64,000 nt of DNA from Corynebacterium tuberculostearicum (GTDB lineage: Bacteria > Actinomycetota > Actinomycetes > Mycobacteriales > Mycobacteriaceae), in assembly GCF_013408445.1 (NCBI RefSeq), contig NZ_JACBZL010000001.1, positions 1,488,001-1,552,000 of the forward strand, in the 5' to 3' direction. The position numbers were made by a program, and so were the translations under genes. The notes under the pieces were generated by a model. It made no database searches. It worked only from the letters and a program-made list of their open reading frames with translations, and had not been told where the DNA came from. Shown here piece by piece: positions 1 to 10,787 of the stretch. Numbering within the stretch: position 1 is the stretch's first letter; each line of letters begins with the position of its first letter.

Positions 1-1
1 G

Positions 2-1897
<1,896 letters not shown>

Positions 1898-1943
1898 TCT
1901 GCCTTCCTGCTACCAGCCAACAGGGTGCAGAAAACTAGAAAAG

Positions 1944-1975
1944 GGGCGCGCGGTCTTTTACACCACACGCCCCGT
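1944..1975. terminator. Hairpin between convergent pknG and ackA
   Basis: GGGGCGCGCGGT and ACCACACGCCCC form a 12-bp stem with two mismatches around a TTTTAC loop. It lies between the pknG stop and the ackA 3' remnant, where a shared bidirectional terminator would be expected. There is no long U-run, so strength is uncertain. Confidence 0.5.
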
Positions 1976-2012
1976 TGTTCAAAGTCCAGCCGTTAGCTAG
2001 ACGTGAGAATCT

Positions 2013-2166
2013 TTACTTGTAGAGGCCAGCCTCACGCGCCATTGCGGCGATTTCGGCGGACTTCTGAGCGATAGCCAACTCTTCGTTGGTCGGTACGACA
2101 AAGACCTTAACCGGGGAATCCTCGGTGGAGATCATGCGCGGCTGGTCGGAACGGACCAGGTTGCGC
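2013..2166 (-). pseudogene. ackA: ackA 3' fragment cut off by IS insertion
   Basis: The minus strand encodes the last 50 residues of acetate kinase, running from [13 protein letters not shown] to the end at AREAGLYK and a TAA stop. It is cut off from the rest of the gene by the IS at 2167-3468. Removing the IS and one CGC target copy joins DKER to NLVRSD in frame, which proves the two parts were one gene of about 407 codons. The fragment has no start codon or ribosome binding site of its own. Confidence 0.95.
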
Positions 2167-2237
2167 GGACCTGACCCCTGTTTGGTGGACACCTGATATC
2201 CAGCCCAGTCGGGCTGGAAGAAAGGTAATCTACCACC

Positions 2238-2537
2238 ATGTCCAGGTACTCCGAACAGTTCAAACGCGATGCCGTGGCCCTCTACGAAAACAATGAGGAC
2301 CTCTCACTGAACTCAGCATCAGCAGAGCTCGGTATCAACCGTGCCTCGCTGCATTCTTGGATCAAGAAGTACGGCACCGGCAAACGTGCCCGCACAAAAA
2401 GCATGCGCGACAAGGTCCAAGCAGCGAATGATTCCGAACGGATCCGCCAGTTAGAAAAAGAGAACGCAAAGCTGCGCGAAGAACGTGACATCCTGCGCAA
2501 GGCCGCGAAATATTTTGCCGAAGAGACTCACTGGTGA
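2238..2537 (+). CDS. IS3-family transposase OrfA, copy 1
   Basis: This 99-residue protein is the DNA-binding part of an IS3-family transposase. Residues 1-50 ([15 protein letters not shown] .. [16 protein letters not shown]) form the usual helix-turn-helix. Residues ~65-90 ([20 protein letters not shown]) form a leucine-zipper coiled coil for multimerisation. Its end overlaps the start of orfB by 4 bases (GTGA), with orfB in the -1 frame. A fused OrfAB made by programmed frameshifting is expected for the family; AAATATTTT near 2508 is a possible slip region, but I cannot confirm it. Confidence 0.93.
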   Translation: MSRYSEQFKRDAVALYENNEDLSLNSASAELGINRASLHSWIKKYGTGKRARTKSMRDKVQAANDSERIRQLEKENAKLREERDILRKAAKYFAEETHW

Positions 2538-3430
2538 TCCGCTTCCAGTTTGTCTATGACCACCGAACCGAATTCTCGGTTAAGCGGATGTGCCAGGTGT
2601 TAAAGCTCAATCGCTCCTCGTTCTACAAATGGGTGCAAACCCGCGAAGAACGCAGGTTAAAGACGTGTTCGGATGCTCTTATTGGTGCAAGAATCAAGAC
2701 CATCTTCGATGATGAATACGGGCTTTATGGTGCTAAACGCATCGCTGCAAGCCTTAAAGCCGATACGAGCTTTGGCCCGATAAATCACAAGAAAGTCGCA
2801 CGAATCATGAAATCCATGGGACTTAAAGGCTTTACCAAACGCCGCCGATGCGTCACTACCAGGCGTAAGCCTGGTCACCGCGTCATGCCAGATCTAGTAG
2901 GCCGCAGATTCACAGCTGACAGGCCAAACCACGTCTATGTAGGCGACATTACGTACCTGCCGTGTAAGGGCGGCAAGAACATGTACCTGGCCACGGTCAT
3001 CGACGTCTACTCGCGCAAACTTGTCGGACATGCACTCGCCGATCACATGCGGGTATCACTGGTTATCGAAGCTTTGTCCCATGCCAGGAAAGTCCGCGGA
3101 AGCCTTAAAGGGGCAATTTTCCATTCTGATCACGGCAGCGTGTACACCTCACAAGCCTTTAGGAACTATTGCTCGTCGTTGGGTGTGCGCCAGTCTATGG
3201 GAGCGGTAGGAACGAGTGCTGATAACGCCCTAGCAGAATCGTTTAACGCCACGCTCAAGCGGGAAATCTTGCGTGACAGGAAAGTCTTTGACAATCCGAT
3301 CTCCTGCCGCCAAGAAGTCTTCCGGTGGTGCATGCGCTACAACACACGCCGACGGCACTCCTGGTGCAATCTTTCAGCTCCTGACGTCTTTGAAGCCGAG
3401 AATTCAGCTACACTGACTAGAGCAGCATAG
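2534..3430 (+). CDS. IS3-family transposase OrfB (DDE integrase core), copy 1
   Basis: This 298-residue protein is the catalytic part of the transposase. An HTH_21-like region at ~50-105 ([13 protein letters not shown]) is followed by the rve/DDE core. The likely catalytic residues are the Asp in YVGDITYLP, the Asp in [11 protein letters not shown], and the Glu in [14 protein letters not shown], about 35 residues later, as in the D,D(35)E pattern. GTG is the apparent start and overlaps the orfA stop, so translation may be coupled or may occur mainly as an OrfAB fusion. The frame is intact, so the element is probably active. Confidence 0.95.
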   Translation: MIRFQFVYDHRTEFSVKRMCQVLKLNRSSFYKWVQTREERRLKTCSDALIGARIKTIFDDEYGLYGAKRIAASLKADTSFGPINHKKVARIMKSMGLKGFTKRRRCVTTRRKPGHRVMPDLVGRRFTADRPNHVYVGDITYLPCKGGKNMYLATVIDVYSRKLVGHALADHMRVSLVIEALSHARKVRGSLKGAIFHSDHGSVYTSQAFRNYCSSLGVRQSMGAVGTSADNALAESFNATLKREILRDRKVFDNPISCRQEVFRWCMRYNTRRRHSWCNLSAPDVFEAENSATLTRAA

Positions 3431-4541
3431 CTAACCCCCGACGTGTCCACTTTCCGGGGGTCAGGCCCCGCTCCTTATCAAAGTGGATGCCGTACATATC
3501 CAGGTTGTACAGGGAGTCCTGGCGGACCTCGGTATCGTTCTCGCCCACACCGGCGGTAAAGGTGATGGCGTCCACGCGGCCCAGGGCAATCATGTAGGAA
3601 CCGATGAAGCGGCGCAGCTGGTGGATGTAGATGTTATAAGCCAGCCAAGCGTCTTGGTCCTCGTTGTCGATGCGCTCGCGCAGCGTACGGAAGTCGTTAA
3701 CGCCAGAGATGCCCTTGACACCGGACTGCTTGTTGAGCAGGTTGTCAATCTCATCCACGCTCATGCCCGCCTGGCGGACGAGGTGGAAGATGATGCCCGG
3801 GTCAATGTCACCGGAGCGGGTACCCATAGCCAAACCGGCCAACGGGGTCAGGCCCATCGAGGTATCGATGGCGCGGCCATTGCGGATGGCGGCAGCGGAA
3901 GCACCGTTGCCCAGGTGGAGAGTGATCTGGTGGGTGTGCATCGGGTCGCGGCCCAAAAGGGCCGGCACCTGCTGGGAGACGAACTCGTGAGAGGTGCCGT
4001 GGAAGCCGTAGCGACGGATATCGTACTTGGAAGCCACCTCATTGTTGATGGCATAAAGCGCAGCTGCCGGCGGCAGGGTGTTAAAGAACGCGGTATCGAA
4101 GACCGCAACGTGCGGAATATCCGGCAGCATCTTGCGGGCCACGCGGATGCCATCCAAGTTGGCCGGGTTGTGCAGCGGAGCCAGCGGGATGAGGTCTTCA
4201 ATCATGGACTCAATCTGGTCTACGATGAGCTGCGGCTCGGAGAAGAGGCGGCCGCCGTGAACAACACGGTGACCAACGGCGATAACATCCACGTCGGTCG
4301 GGCCAACGTTGTGCTCGCTCATGATGGCAAAAGCGCGCTCAAGGCCGAAGGAGTGAGTAGGGATTTCCAGCTCTTCCTTGTACTTCTCGCCACCGGTCTT
4401 GACGGTGACGGCGCCGAGGGGCTCGCCAACCTGCTCGACCAGGCCAGAGACCAGCGGGGTATCCGTGGCGCTGGACTCGGGATCGACCAGCTGGAATTTA
4501 ACGGAGGAAGAACCTGAGTTAAGGACCAGAACGTATGACAT
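3417..4541 (-). pseudogene. ackA: Acetate kinase AckA, C-terminally truncated by IS
   Basis: AckA makes acetyl phosphate and ADP from acetate and ATP, and works with Pta in acetate uptake and overflow. The start [15 protein letters not shown], the GHRVVHGG motif, the FDTAFF stretch and the [10 protein letters not shown] motif are typical. After DKER the frame runs into the IS right end and adds 16 foreign residues ending in RRGLAMLL, giving 374 residues instead of about 407. The lost ~50 residues belong to the C-terminal part of the ASKHA fold, so loss of activity is likely but inferred. The gene directly abuts pta upstream with no gap, so the two are one operon. Confidence 0.93.
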
Positions 4542-5903
4542 TTATTTCTCTCCAGCCTGAATAGCGGTGATTGCAACGGTGTTGATGATGTCCGGAACGG
4601 TCGCGCCACGCGACAGATCGTTAACCGGCTTGTTCAGACCCTGCAGGATCGGGCCCACGGCGAGCGCACCGCCGGTGCGCTGTGCCGTCTTGTAGCCAAT
4701 ATTGCCGGCCTCCAAGTCCGGGAAGACGAAGACGTTTGCCTGGCCGGCCACCTCAGAATTCGGCATCTTCTTAGCCGCAACGCCTGGGTCGCAGGCGGCG
4801 TCGAACTGCAGCGGGCCATCCACCTTGACGGAAGAATCCAGCTTCTTAGCGGCTTCGACGGCGGCCACTGCACGGTCAACGTCCGGGCCGGAGCCGGAGG
4901 TGCCGGAGGAGTAGGACAGCATGGCCACACGCGGGTCGATGCCGAACTGGGAGGCGGTCTGTGCGGAAACGATAGCGATCTCGCCCAGCTGCTCGGCGGT
5001 GGGGTTCGGGTTGACGGCGCAGTCACCGAAGGCCCACAGGCGGCCGCGCATGACCATCAGGAAGATGGAGGAGACCACGGAAGCATTCGGCTTGGTCTTA
5101 ATGATCTGGAAGGAAGGCTTAATGGTGTGGGCGGTGGTGTGAGCAGCGCCGGAGACCATGCCATCGGCCAAGCCCTTGTGCACCATCATGGTGGTGAAGT
5201 AGGAAATATCCTTCATCGTCTCGCGAGCCTGCTCGAGGGTTACGCCCTTCTTCTTGCGCAGCTCGGCAAAGTCGGCGGCGAATTCCTCTGCCAGCGGGGA
5301 CTCGAGGTGGTTGATGATCTCGGCACCAGCCAGGTCGAGCTTCAGCTCTTCGGCGCGGGCCTTGATATCGGCCTCGTTGCCCAGGATGGTCAGCTTGGCA
5401 ACCTTATCGCGCAGGACCACGTGTGCGGCCTCGAGGATGCGGTCATCGTCGCCCTCTGGCAGGACGATGTGGGAACCGGCGGCGCGGGCCTGGTCAATGA
5501 GCTGCTTCTGGAAGAGGTCTGCGGACATGACCGGGGAGACGTCGCCAAGCGCAGCAAGTGCGCCCGGAACCGCTTCCAGGTCGGTGAAGATGCCAGCGAC
5601 GGTAGCCCCCAGGGATTCCGCATTGTGCTGGGCAAGCTCGCCGGTGCGCTGCGGGGCGCCGGAAATGATGGCCAGCGGCAGGCCAAGGGCGGCAGCTACT
5701 TCAGCATCGAAGGCGATATCGCCGGTGCCCTGCGCCACGATATTCTCAGCGGCGGGAGCCTCAGCCAGTACGGCGGCGACGGTGGCATCGAAGTCTTCGA
5801 GGCGGATGAGCTCCGCGCCCAGGTCCTTAGCCAGGGCGGGCACATCGAGGCCATCGAAGCCACGGCCGATAGCGCTAATAACTGCGGAATGCGATGCAGA
5901 CAT
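4542..5903 (-). CDS. pta: Phosphate acetyltransferase Pta
   Basis: Pta interconverts acetyl-CoA and acetyl phosphate, the partner reaction of AckA. The 453-residue protein starts MSASHSAVISAIG. It has an N-terminal regulatory-type part (about 1-120, with IVAQGTGDIAFDAEV) and the PTA/PTB domain from ~130 (GSHIVLPEGDDDRILEAA, the YSSGTSGSGPDVD glycine loop, VFPDLEAGNIGYK). It is the first gene of the pta-ackA pair. The frame is complete. Because ackA is cut, acetyl phosphate made by Pta may have no kinase outlet in this strain, unless another ackA or a different route exists. Confidence 0.95.
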   Translation of the reverse strand: MSASHSAVISAIGRGFDGLDVPALAKDLGAELIRLEDFDATVAAVLAEAPAAENIVAQGTGDIAFDAEVAAALGLPLAIISGAPQRTGELAQHNAESLGATVAGIFTDLEAVPGALAALGDVSPVMSADLFQKQLIDQARAAGSHIVLPEGDDDRILEAAHVVLRDKVAKLTILGNEADIKARAEELKLDLAGAEIINHLESPLAEEFAADFAELRKKKGVTLEQARETMKDISYFTTMMVHKGLADGMVSGAAHTTAHTIKPSFQIIKTKPNASVVSSIFLMVMRGRLWAFGDCAVNPNPTAEQLGEIAIVSAQTASQFGIDPRVAMLSYSSGTSGSGPDVDRAVAAVEAAKKLDSSVKVDGPLQFDAACDPGVAAKKMPNSEVAGQANVFVFPDLEAGNIGYKTAQRTGGALAVGPILQGLNKPVNDLSRGATVPDIINTVAITAIQAGEK

Positions 5904-6131
5904 GCAATTTACCTTTCATTCACGGTCACTTGAACACAATTAACGCGCCTCATAACTTCATGTCAGTCATCACAGTTATCAGCGCGCGGTGACTACTCCA
6001 CTGTACGCGATTTACCCCCTCCTATGCCCCATCGTGACCTCCCTAAACTGGGGTTAGTAATGCTGTGGTTTTTATCGCATAGTGACCGCGTAGAATATGC
6101 AGCACAACGAAAGAAAGGACACCCTAAGCAC

Positions 6132-7493
6132 ATGACTACCCCAGTGCGCGTCGCCGTGGTCGGCTCCGGCCCGGCAGGCATTTACGCCTCTGACCTTCTA
6201 GTGAAATCCGACCTCGATGTGCAGATCGATCTTTTTGAGAAGATGCCCGCCCCCTTCGGCCTGATCCGCTACGGCGTGGCACCGGATCACCCGCGTATTA
6301 AGGGCATCGTGCAGTCCCTGCACAACGTTATGGAAAAGGAAGAGATCCGCTTCCTGGGCAATATCGAGGTGGGCAAGGACATCACCGTCGAGGAGATGCG
6401 CGAGTATTATGACGCCATTATCTTCGCCACCGGTGCTACCGCCGATAAGCGCATGGGCATCCCAGGCGAGGACCTCAAGGGCAACCATGGCGCCGGCGAA
6501 TTCGTGGGCTTTTATGACGGCAACCCCAACTTTGAGCGCGATTGGGATCTCTCCGCAGAGTCCGTCGCCGTGGTTGGTGTGGGCAATGTCTCCCTCGACG
6601 TCTCCCGCATCCTGGCTAAGACCGCGGACGAGCTGCTCGTGACGGAGATCCCCGATAACGTTTATGAGGCGCTGAAGAAGAACCGCGCCAAGGAGGTCCA
6701 CGTCTTCGGCCGCCGCGGCCCGGCGCAGGCCAAGTACACGCCGAAGGAGCTCAAGGAGCTGGACGAGTCCCCGACCATCGAGGTCATCGTCAACCCCGAG
6801 GACATCGAGTATGACGCCGCCTCTGAGGAGGCCCGTCGCGCCGCCAAGTCCACTGACCTGGTGTGCCAGACCCTCGAGTCCTACGCCATGCGCGAGCCGG
6901 GCGATGCCCCGCACAAGCTCTACATCCACTTCTTCGAGTCCCCAGTAGAGGTATTGGGCGAGGACGGCCACGTCACCGCCATTAAGACCGAGCGCACCGA
7001 GCTCAATGGCGATGGCTCCGTAACCGGTACCGGCAAGTTCACCGAGTGGCCGGTGCAGGCCATCTACCGCGCAGTGGGCTACCACCCGCAGTCCGTCGAC
7101 GGCGTACCTTTCGACGAGACCCAGGCCACCATGCCTAACGACGGCGGCCACGTGCTGGCCAATGTCGACGGCGAAAAGCTCCCCGGTCTCTACACCACCG
7201 GCTGGATTAAGCGCGGCCCGGTGGGCCTGATTGGCAATACCAAGTCTGATGCCAAGGACACCACCACCATGCTCATCGCTGATTACAAGGCCGGCGACTT
7301 GGATCCGGCCACCAAGCGCGATCCGCAGGATATCCTGGACTTCCTGGCTTCCCGCGATATCGCCGTGACCACCTGGGAAGGCTGGCACCGCCTGGATGCC
7401 GCCGAGCGCGCCGCTGGCGAGCCGCACGGCCGCGAGCGCATCAAGATCGTCGAGTGGGACGAGATGGTCAAGCACGCCGGCCCACAGGCCTAA
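6132..7493 (+). CDS. fprA: Ferredoxin/adrenodoxin-type NADP reductase FprA
   Basis: This 453-residue flavoprotein is of the FprA/adrenodoxin reductase family and moves electrons between NADPH and a small iron-sulfur protein. The N-terminal FAD motif is VAVVGSGPAGIYASDLL. LFEKMPAPFGLIRYGVAPDHPRIK is characteristic of the family. The NADP-binding part holds VVGVGNVSLDVSRIL and HVFGRRGPAQAKYTPKEL, and the C-terminal GWIKRGPVGLIGNTKSDA is also conserved. I chose the ATG at 6132 because the longer frame has non-homologous sequence. A GAAAGGA lies about 12 bases upstream. The next gene follows after 3 bases, so they are probably cotranscribed. Confidence 0.92.
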   Translation: MTTPVRVAVVGSGPAGIYASDLLVKSDLDVQIDLFEKMPAPFGLIRYGVAPDHPRIKGIVQSLHNVMEKEEIRFLGNIEVGKDITVEEMREYYDAIIFATGATADKRMGIPGEDLKGNHGAGEFVGFYDGNPNFERDWDLSAESVAVVGVGNVSLDVSRILAKTADELLVTEIPDNVYEALKKNRAKEVHVFGRRGPAQAKYTPKELKELDESPTIEVIVNPEDIEYDAASEEARRAAKSTDLVCQTLESYAMREPGDAPHKLYIHFFESPVEVLGEDGHVTAIKTERTELNGDGSVTGTGKFTEWPVQAIYRAVGYHPQSVDGVPFDETQATMPNDGGHVLANVDGEKLPGLYTTGWIKRGPVGLIGNTKSDAKDTTTMLIADYKAGDLDPATKRDPQDILDFLASRDIAVTTWEGWHRLDAAERAAGEPHGRERIKIVEWDEMVKHAGPQA

Positions 7494-7496
7494 CCC

Positions 7497-7982
7497 GTGC
7501 CGCATATCATTTCCGCCGCGCCCCTGGGGCAGCTGGCGGCCTTGGACGTCCACCAGCTCTACAAGCTGCGGGTGGACGTCTTTGTGCACGAGCAGCGCTG
7601 CCCGTACGCCGAGATTGACGCCACCGACGCCGATCCCCAGACCGTGCACCTGCTGGCCTGGGACGCGGACACCCACGAGCTGCTGGGCACGGCCCGCGTC
7701 TTTCCGGCCGCGCCTACTGACGCCGCGCTTGCCGACGCCGCCAACGGTGCCCAAATCGGCCGCTTCGCCCTCGCACCCGCCGCGCGTGGCACGGGCCTCG
7801 GCCGGGAACTTTTCCAGGCGGCCGTCGACCTAGGCGAGCGCATGCACCCAGGCCAGCCGCTTTACCTGGAGGCGCAGGCCGGCCTCGTGGACTATTACGC
7901 CAGCTTTGGCTTTACTCCGGTAGGCGAGCTATTCGACGACGAGGGAGTCCCCCACCAGCCGATGCTGCGCCCCGCGCCCTAG
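7497..7982 (+). CDS. GNAT acetyltransferase, ElaA-like
   Basis: This 161-residue protein belongs to the GNAT superfamily and resembles ElaA. The N-terminal stretch ALDVHQLYKLRVDVFVHEQRCPYAEID is the ElaA signature. The acetyl-CoA loop is RFALAPAARGTGLGRELF, and LEAQAGLVDYYASFGFTPVGE is the typical last strand. The substrate is not known from sequence. It starts with GTG 3 bases after fprA. Its stop overlaps by 4 bases with the stop of the convergent purT. Confidence 0.85.
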   Translation: MPHIISAAPLGQLAALDVHQLYKLRVDVFVHEQRCPYAEIDATDADPQTVHLLAWDADTHELLGTARVFPAAPTDAALADAANGAQIGRFALAPAARGTGLGRELFQAAVDLGERMHPGQPLYLEAQAGLVDYYASFGFTPVGELFDDEGVPHQPMLRPAP

Positions 7983-9346
7983 TCGGCGTCGTCCACGCCG
8001 GAGGCAAGCTTTGGGTCGAGCTCCACGCCGCCCTCGTACTCCACGACCTCGATATCGGGGACGTTATCCGCCTCCGGCTGGATGCCGCGCGCACCGCCCT
8101 GGGCCAAAAGGCCCGGCGTGGAGGTCACCTCGATCTTGTGCGCCGCTAGTGCTGCGCGGTCGCGCGCCTCCTCCGCGCTTTCCGCGGTGGCAGATACCAA
8201 GCCCATGCGACGACCCTTGTAAGCCCCGGGCTTGCCAAAGAGTTTGACGTCCGTCTCGGCGTAGTTGAGGGCCGCGGCGACGCCGGTATAGGCAACCTCA
8301 TTTAGCTCCTCATCCGCGTGGATGACCACGCTAGCGCCAGGGGTGACCAGGGTGGCGTCGATGGGGTAGCCCAAAATCGCGCGCGCATGCAGGTCAAAGG
8401 CGGAAAAACGCTGGGTATAGCAGGTCAGCATCGCCGTATCCGAGGGCCGCGGGGACACGGAGGAAAAGTACACATCATCGCCCGCAACGAAGAGCTCCAC
8501 GCAGTACACGCCGCGCCCGCCCAACTCATTAGAGATGCGCGCGGCCACCGAGCGCGCGTTTTCCAGCGCAATCTCGCTCATGCCGGTAGGCTGCCACTCC
8601 TCCACGAGGTCGCCGCGCTCATGGCGGTGACCGATGGGCTCGCTAAACCACGTGGCCAACTTGCCCGTCGCCGGATCGATGGAGCGGATAGCCAGCAGGG
8701 TGACCTCGAGGTCAAAGTCCACGAAGCGCTCGGCCACCACGCGCTGCGAATCCGAGGACACGCGCCGCACGGTCTCCCATGCGGTGCGCACGTCCTCCTC
8801 ATCGCGGGCAATCATGTGGCCCTTGCCGGAGGTGGACACATCCGGCTTAATAATGCACGGAAAGCCCAGCTCCCCCACCGCTTCTTCCAGTTCCTCCACG
8901 GAGCTAGCAAAGCGATACGCGGAGACCGGCAGCCCGATATTCTCCGCCACCTCGCGCACGCACTGGCGGTCCTGCGTCATGGCGCAGGCGCGGGCGGAGG
9001 GGACCACGATGGCGTCGCTATGCGCCTCCATCTCCTCCAGCGCTTCTACCGCAACGGTTTCTACCTCCGGAACCACAAAATGCGGCTGAATCTCCTGCGC
9101 CAGCTGCAGGATGCGCCCGGCGTCCTTGATATCGGCGACGTAGCTATACTGCGCCACCTGGTGCGCCGGCGCGCCCGCATACGAGTCCACCGCGTGGACC
9201 TCCAAGCCCAGGTTCTGGAAGGACATGGCCAGCTGCTTGCCCAGCTCGCCCGAGCCCAGCAGCAATACCTTGGTGGCATTGCTGGTCAGCGGCGTGCCAA
9301 TATGACCGGCGATCTCGCCTGGACCTGACCCCTGTTTGGTGGACAC
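7979..9346 (-). CDS. purT: PurT formate-dependent GAR transformylase, start replaced by IS sequence
   Basis: PurT makes formyl-GAR from GAR, formate and ATP in purine synthesis. It is an ATP-grasp enzyme of about 450 residues. Visible are the N-terminal KVLLLGSGELGKQLAMSFQ, the ATP-grasp lid IKPDVSTSGKGHM, and EVTLLAIRSI. The IS at 9321-10622 sits between codons 4 and 5, so the native start (MDNP) is now 1.3 kb away. A GTG at 9346 inside the IS left end reads MSTKQGSGP and then GEIAGHIG in frame, giving a possible 455-residue hybrid. No good ribosome site precedes that GTG, and the native promoter is lost, so expression is doubtful. Confidence 0.88.
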   Translation of the reverse strand: MSTKQGSGPGEIAGHIGTPLTSNATKVLLLGSGELGKQLAMSFQNLGLEVHAVDSYAGAPAHQVAQYSYVADIKDAGRILQLAQEIQPHFVVPEVETVAVEALEEMEAHSDAIVVPSARACAMTQDRQCVREVAENIGLPVSAYRFASSVEELEEAVGELGFPCIIKPDVSTSGKGHMIARDEEDVRTAWETVRRVSSDSQRVVAERFVDFDLEVTLLAIRSIDPATGKLATWFSEPIGHRHERGDLVEEWQPTGMSEIALENARSVAARISNELGGRGVYCVELFVAGDDVYFSSVSPRPSDTAMLTCYTQRFSAFDLHARAILGYPIDATLVTPGASVVIHADEELNEVAYTGVAAALNYAETDVKLFGKPGAYKGRRMGLVSATAESAEEARDRAALAAHKIEVTSTPGLLAQGGARGIQPEADNVPDIEVVEYEGGVELDPKLASGVDDAD

Positions 9347-9391
9347 CTGATATCCAGCCCAGTCGGGCTGGAAGAAAGGTAATCTACCACC

Positions 9392-9691
9392 ATGTCCAGG
9401 TACTCCGAACAGTTCAAACGCGATGCCGTGGCCCTCTACGAAAACAATGAGGACCTCTCACTGAACTCAGCATCAGCAGAGCTCGGTATCAACCGTGCCT
9501 CGCTGCATTCTTGGATCAAGAAGTACGGCACCGGCAAACGTGCCCGCACAAAAAGCATGCGCGACAAGGTCCAAGCAGCGAATGATTCCGAACGGATCCG
9601 CCAGTTAGAAAAAGAGAACGCAAAGCTGCGCGAAGAACGTGACATCCTGCGCAAGGCCGCGAAATATTTTGCCGAAGAGACTCACTGGTGA
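9392..9691 (+). CDS. IS3-family transposase OrfA, copy 2
   Basis: The protein is identical to OrfA of copy 1: helix-turn-helix followed by a leucine-zipper coiled coil, 99 residues, intact. It is antisense to purT. Confidence 0.93.
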   Translation: MSRYSEQFKRDAVALYENNEDLSLNSASAELGINRASLHSWIKKYGTGKRARTKSMRDKVQAANDSERIRQLEKENAKLREERDILRKAAKYFAEETHW

Positions 9692-10584
9692 TCCGCTTCC
9701 AGTTTGTCTATGACCACCGAACCGAATTCTCGGTTAAGCGGATGTGCCAGGTGTTAAAGCTCAATCGCTCCTCGTTCTACAAATGGGTGCAAACCCGCGA
9801 AGAACGCAGGTTAAAGACGTGTTCGGATGCTCTTATTGGTGCAAGAATCAAGACCATCTTCGATGATGAATACGGGCTTTATGGTGCTAAACGCATCGCT
9901 GCAAGCCTTAAAGCCGATACGAGCTTTGGCCCGATAAATCACAAGAAAGTCGCACGAATCATGAAATCCATGGGACTTAAAGGCTTTACCAAACGCCGCC
10001 GATGCGTCACTACCAGGCGTAAGCCTGGTCACCGCGTCATGCCAGATCTAGTAGGCCGCAGATTCACAGCTGACAGGCCAAACCACGTCTATGTAGGCGA
10101 CATTACGTACCTGCCGTGTAAGGGCGGCAAGAACATGTACCTGGCCACGGTCATCGACGTCTACTCGCGCAAACTTGTCGGACATGCACTCGCCGATCAC
10201 ATGCGGGTATCACTGGTTATCGAAGCTTTGTCCCATGCCAGGAAAGTCCGCGGAAGCCTTAAAGGGGCAATTTTCCATTCTGATCACGGCAGCGTGTACA
10301 CCTCACAAGCCTTTAGGAACTATTGCTCGTCGTTGGGTGTGCGCCAGTCTATGGGAGCGGTAGGAACGAGTGCTGATAACGCCCTAGCAGAATCGTTTAA
10401 CGCCACGCTCAAGCGGGAAATCTTGCGTGACAGGAAAGTCTTTGACAATCCGATCTCCTGCCGCCAAGAAGTCTTCCGGTGGTGCATGCGCTACAACACA
10501 CGCCGACGGCACTCCTGGTGCAATCTTTCAGCTCCTGACGTCTTTGAAGCCGAGAATTCAGCTACACTGACTAGAGCAGCATAG
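9688..10584 (+). CDS. IS3-family transposase OrfB, copy 2
   Basis: The 298-residue DDE transposase core is identical in protein sequence to copy 1, with all catalytic residues present. It starts at the GTGA overlap with OrfA. Confidence 0.95.
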   Translation: MIRFQFVYDHRTEFSVKRMCQVLKLNRSSFYKWVQTREERRLKTCSDALIGARIKTIFDDEYGLYGAKRIAASLKADTSFGPINHKKVARIMKSMGLKGFTKRRRCVTTRRKPGHRVMPDLVGRRFTADRPNHVYVGDITYLPCKGGKNMYLATVIDVYSRKLVGHALADHMRVSLVIEALSHARKVRGSLKGAIFHSDHGSVYTSQAFRNYCSSLGVRQSMGAVGTSADNALAESFNATLKREILRDRKVFDNPISCRQEVFRWCMRYNTRRRHSWCNLSAPDVFEAENSATLTRAA

Positions 10585-10622
10585 CTAACCCCCGACGTGT
10601 CCACTTTCCGGGGGTCAGGCCC

Positions 10623-10636
10623 CCTGGATTATCCAT
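10623..10636 (-). pseudogene. purT: Detached native start of purT
   Basis: On the minus strand ATG GAT AAT CCA GG follows a strong ribosome site (AGAAGGAGC, about 6 bases before the ATG). Joined across the CCT duplication, it reads MDNPGEIAGHIGTP, the natural PurT N-terminus of a 450-residue protein. This shows both the original start and the exact insertion point. Translation from here now runs straight into the IS. Confidence 0.9.
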
Positions 10637-10741
10637 GAAAATGCTCCTTCTAAGCCGCAGGCAGCGGCGTTTACTGCCTTAAATTATTTCATATTTAGGC
10701 CCCAACCCCACCACCTACATGCCAGGTGAGCCGGATAGGCG

Positions 10742-10775
10742 AAGGCGCCCTGTGGGCAATTCCACAGGGCGCCTT
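10742..10775 (-). terminator. Terminator after sortase gene
   Basis: A perfect 14-bp stem AAGGCGCCCTGTGG / CCACAGGGCGCCTT closes a 6-base loop. It lies 13 bases past the sortase stop. It can serve as an intrinsic terminator, although the U-tract is short. Confidence 0.8.
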
Positions 10776-10787
10776 GAAAGGTTCAGC

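Larger units (their letters stand above)
2167..3468 (+). mobile_element. IS3-family insertion sequence, copy 1 (in ackA)
   Basis: This is a 1302-bp element with imperfect terminal inverted repeats: left GGACCTGACCCC..GGTGGACA and right, on the opposite strand, GGGCCTGACCCC..AGTGGACA. It is flanked by a CGC direct repeat (2164-2166 and 3469-3471). It carries orfA and orfB overlapping in the -1 relation, which is typical of the IS3 family. Size and 3-bp duplication recall corynebacterial IS1206-type elements, but that name is from memory and unconfirmed. It interrupts ackA antisense to that gene. A CCAGCCC/GGGCTGG hairpin at 2200-2217 lies between the left end and orfA. Confidence 0.95.
9321..10622 (+). 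mobile_element. IS3-family insertion sequence, copy 2 (in purT start)
   Basis: Same 1302-bp element as at 2167-3468, in the same orientation, with a CCT target duplication (9318-9320 and 10623-10625). It separates the purT ribosome site and first four codons from the body of the gene. Left-end features (hairpin, RBS) match copy 1. Confidence 0.95.

Noticed and set aside
3483..4517. 344-codon plus-strand frame opposite ackA
   Set aside because: High-GC antisense shadow; the minus strand is clearly acetate kinase.
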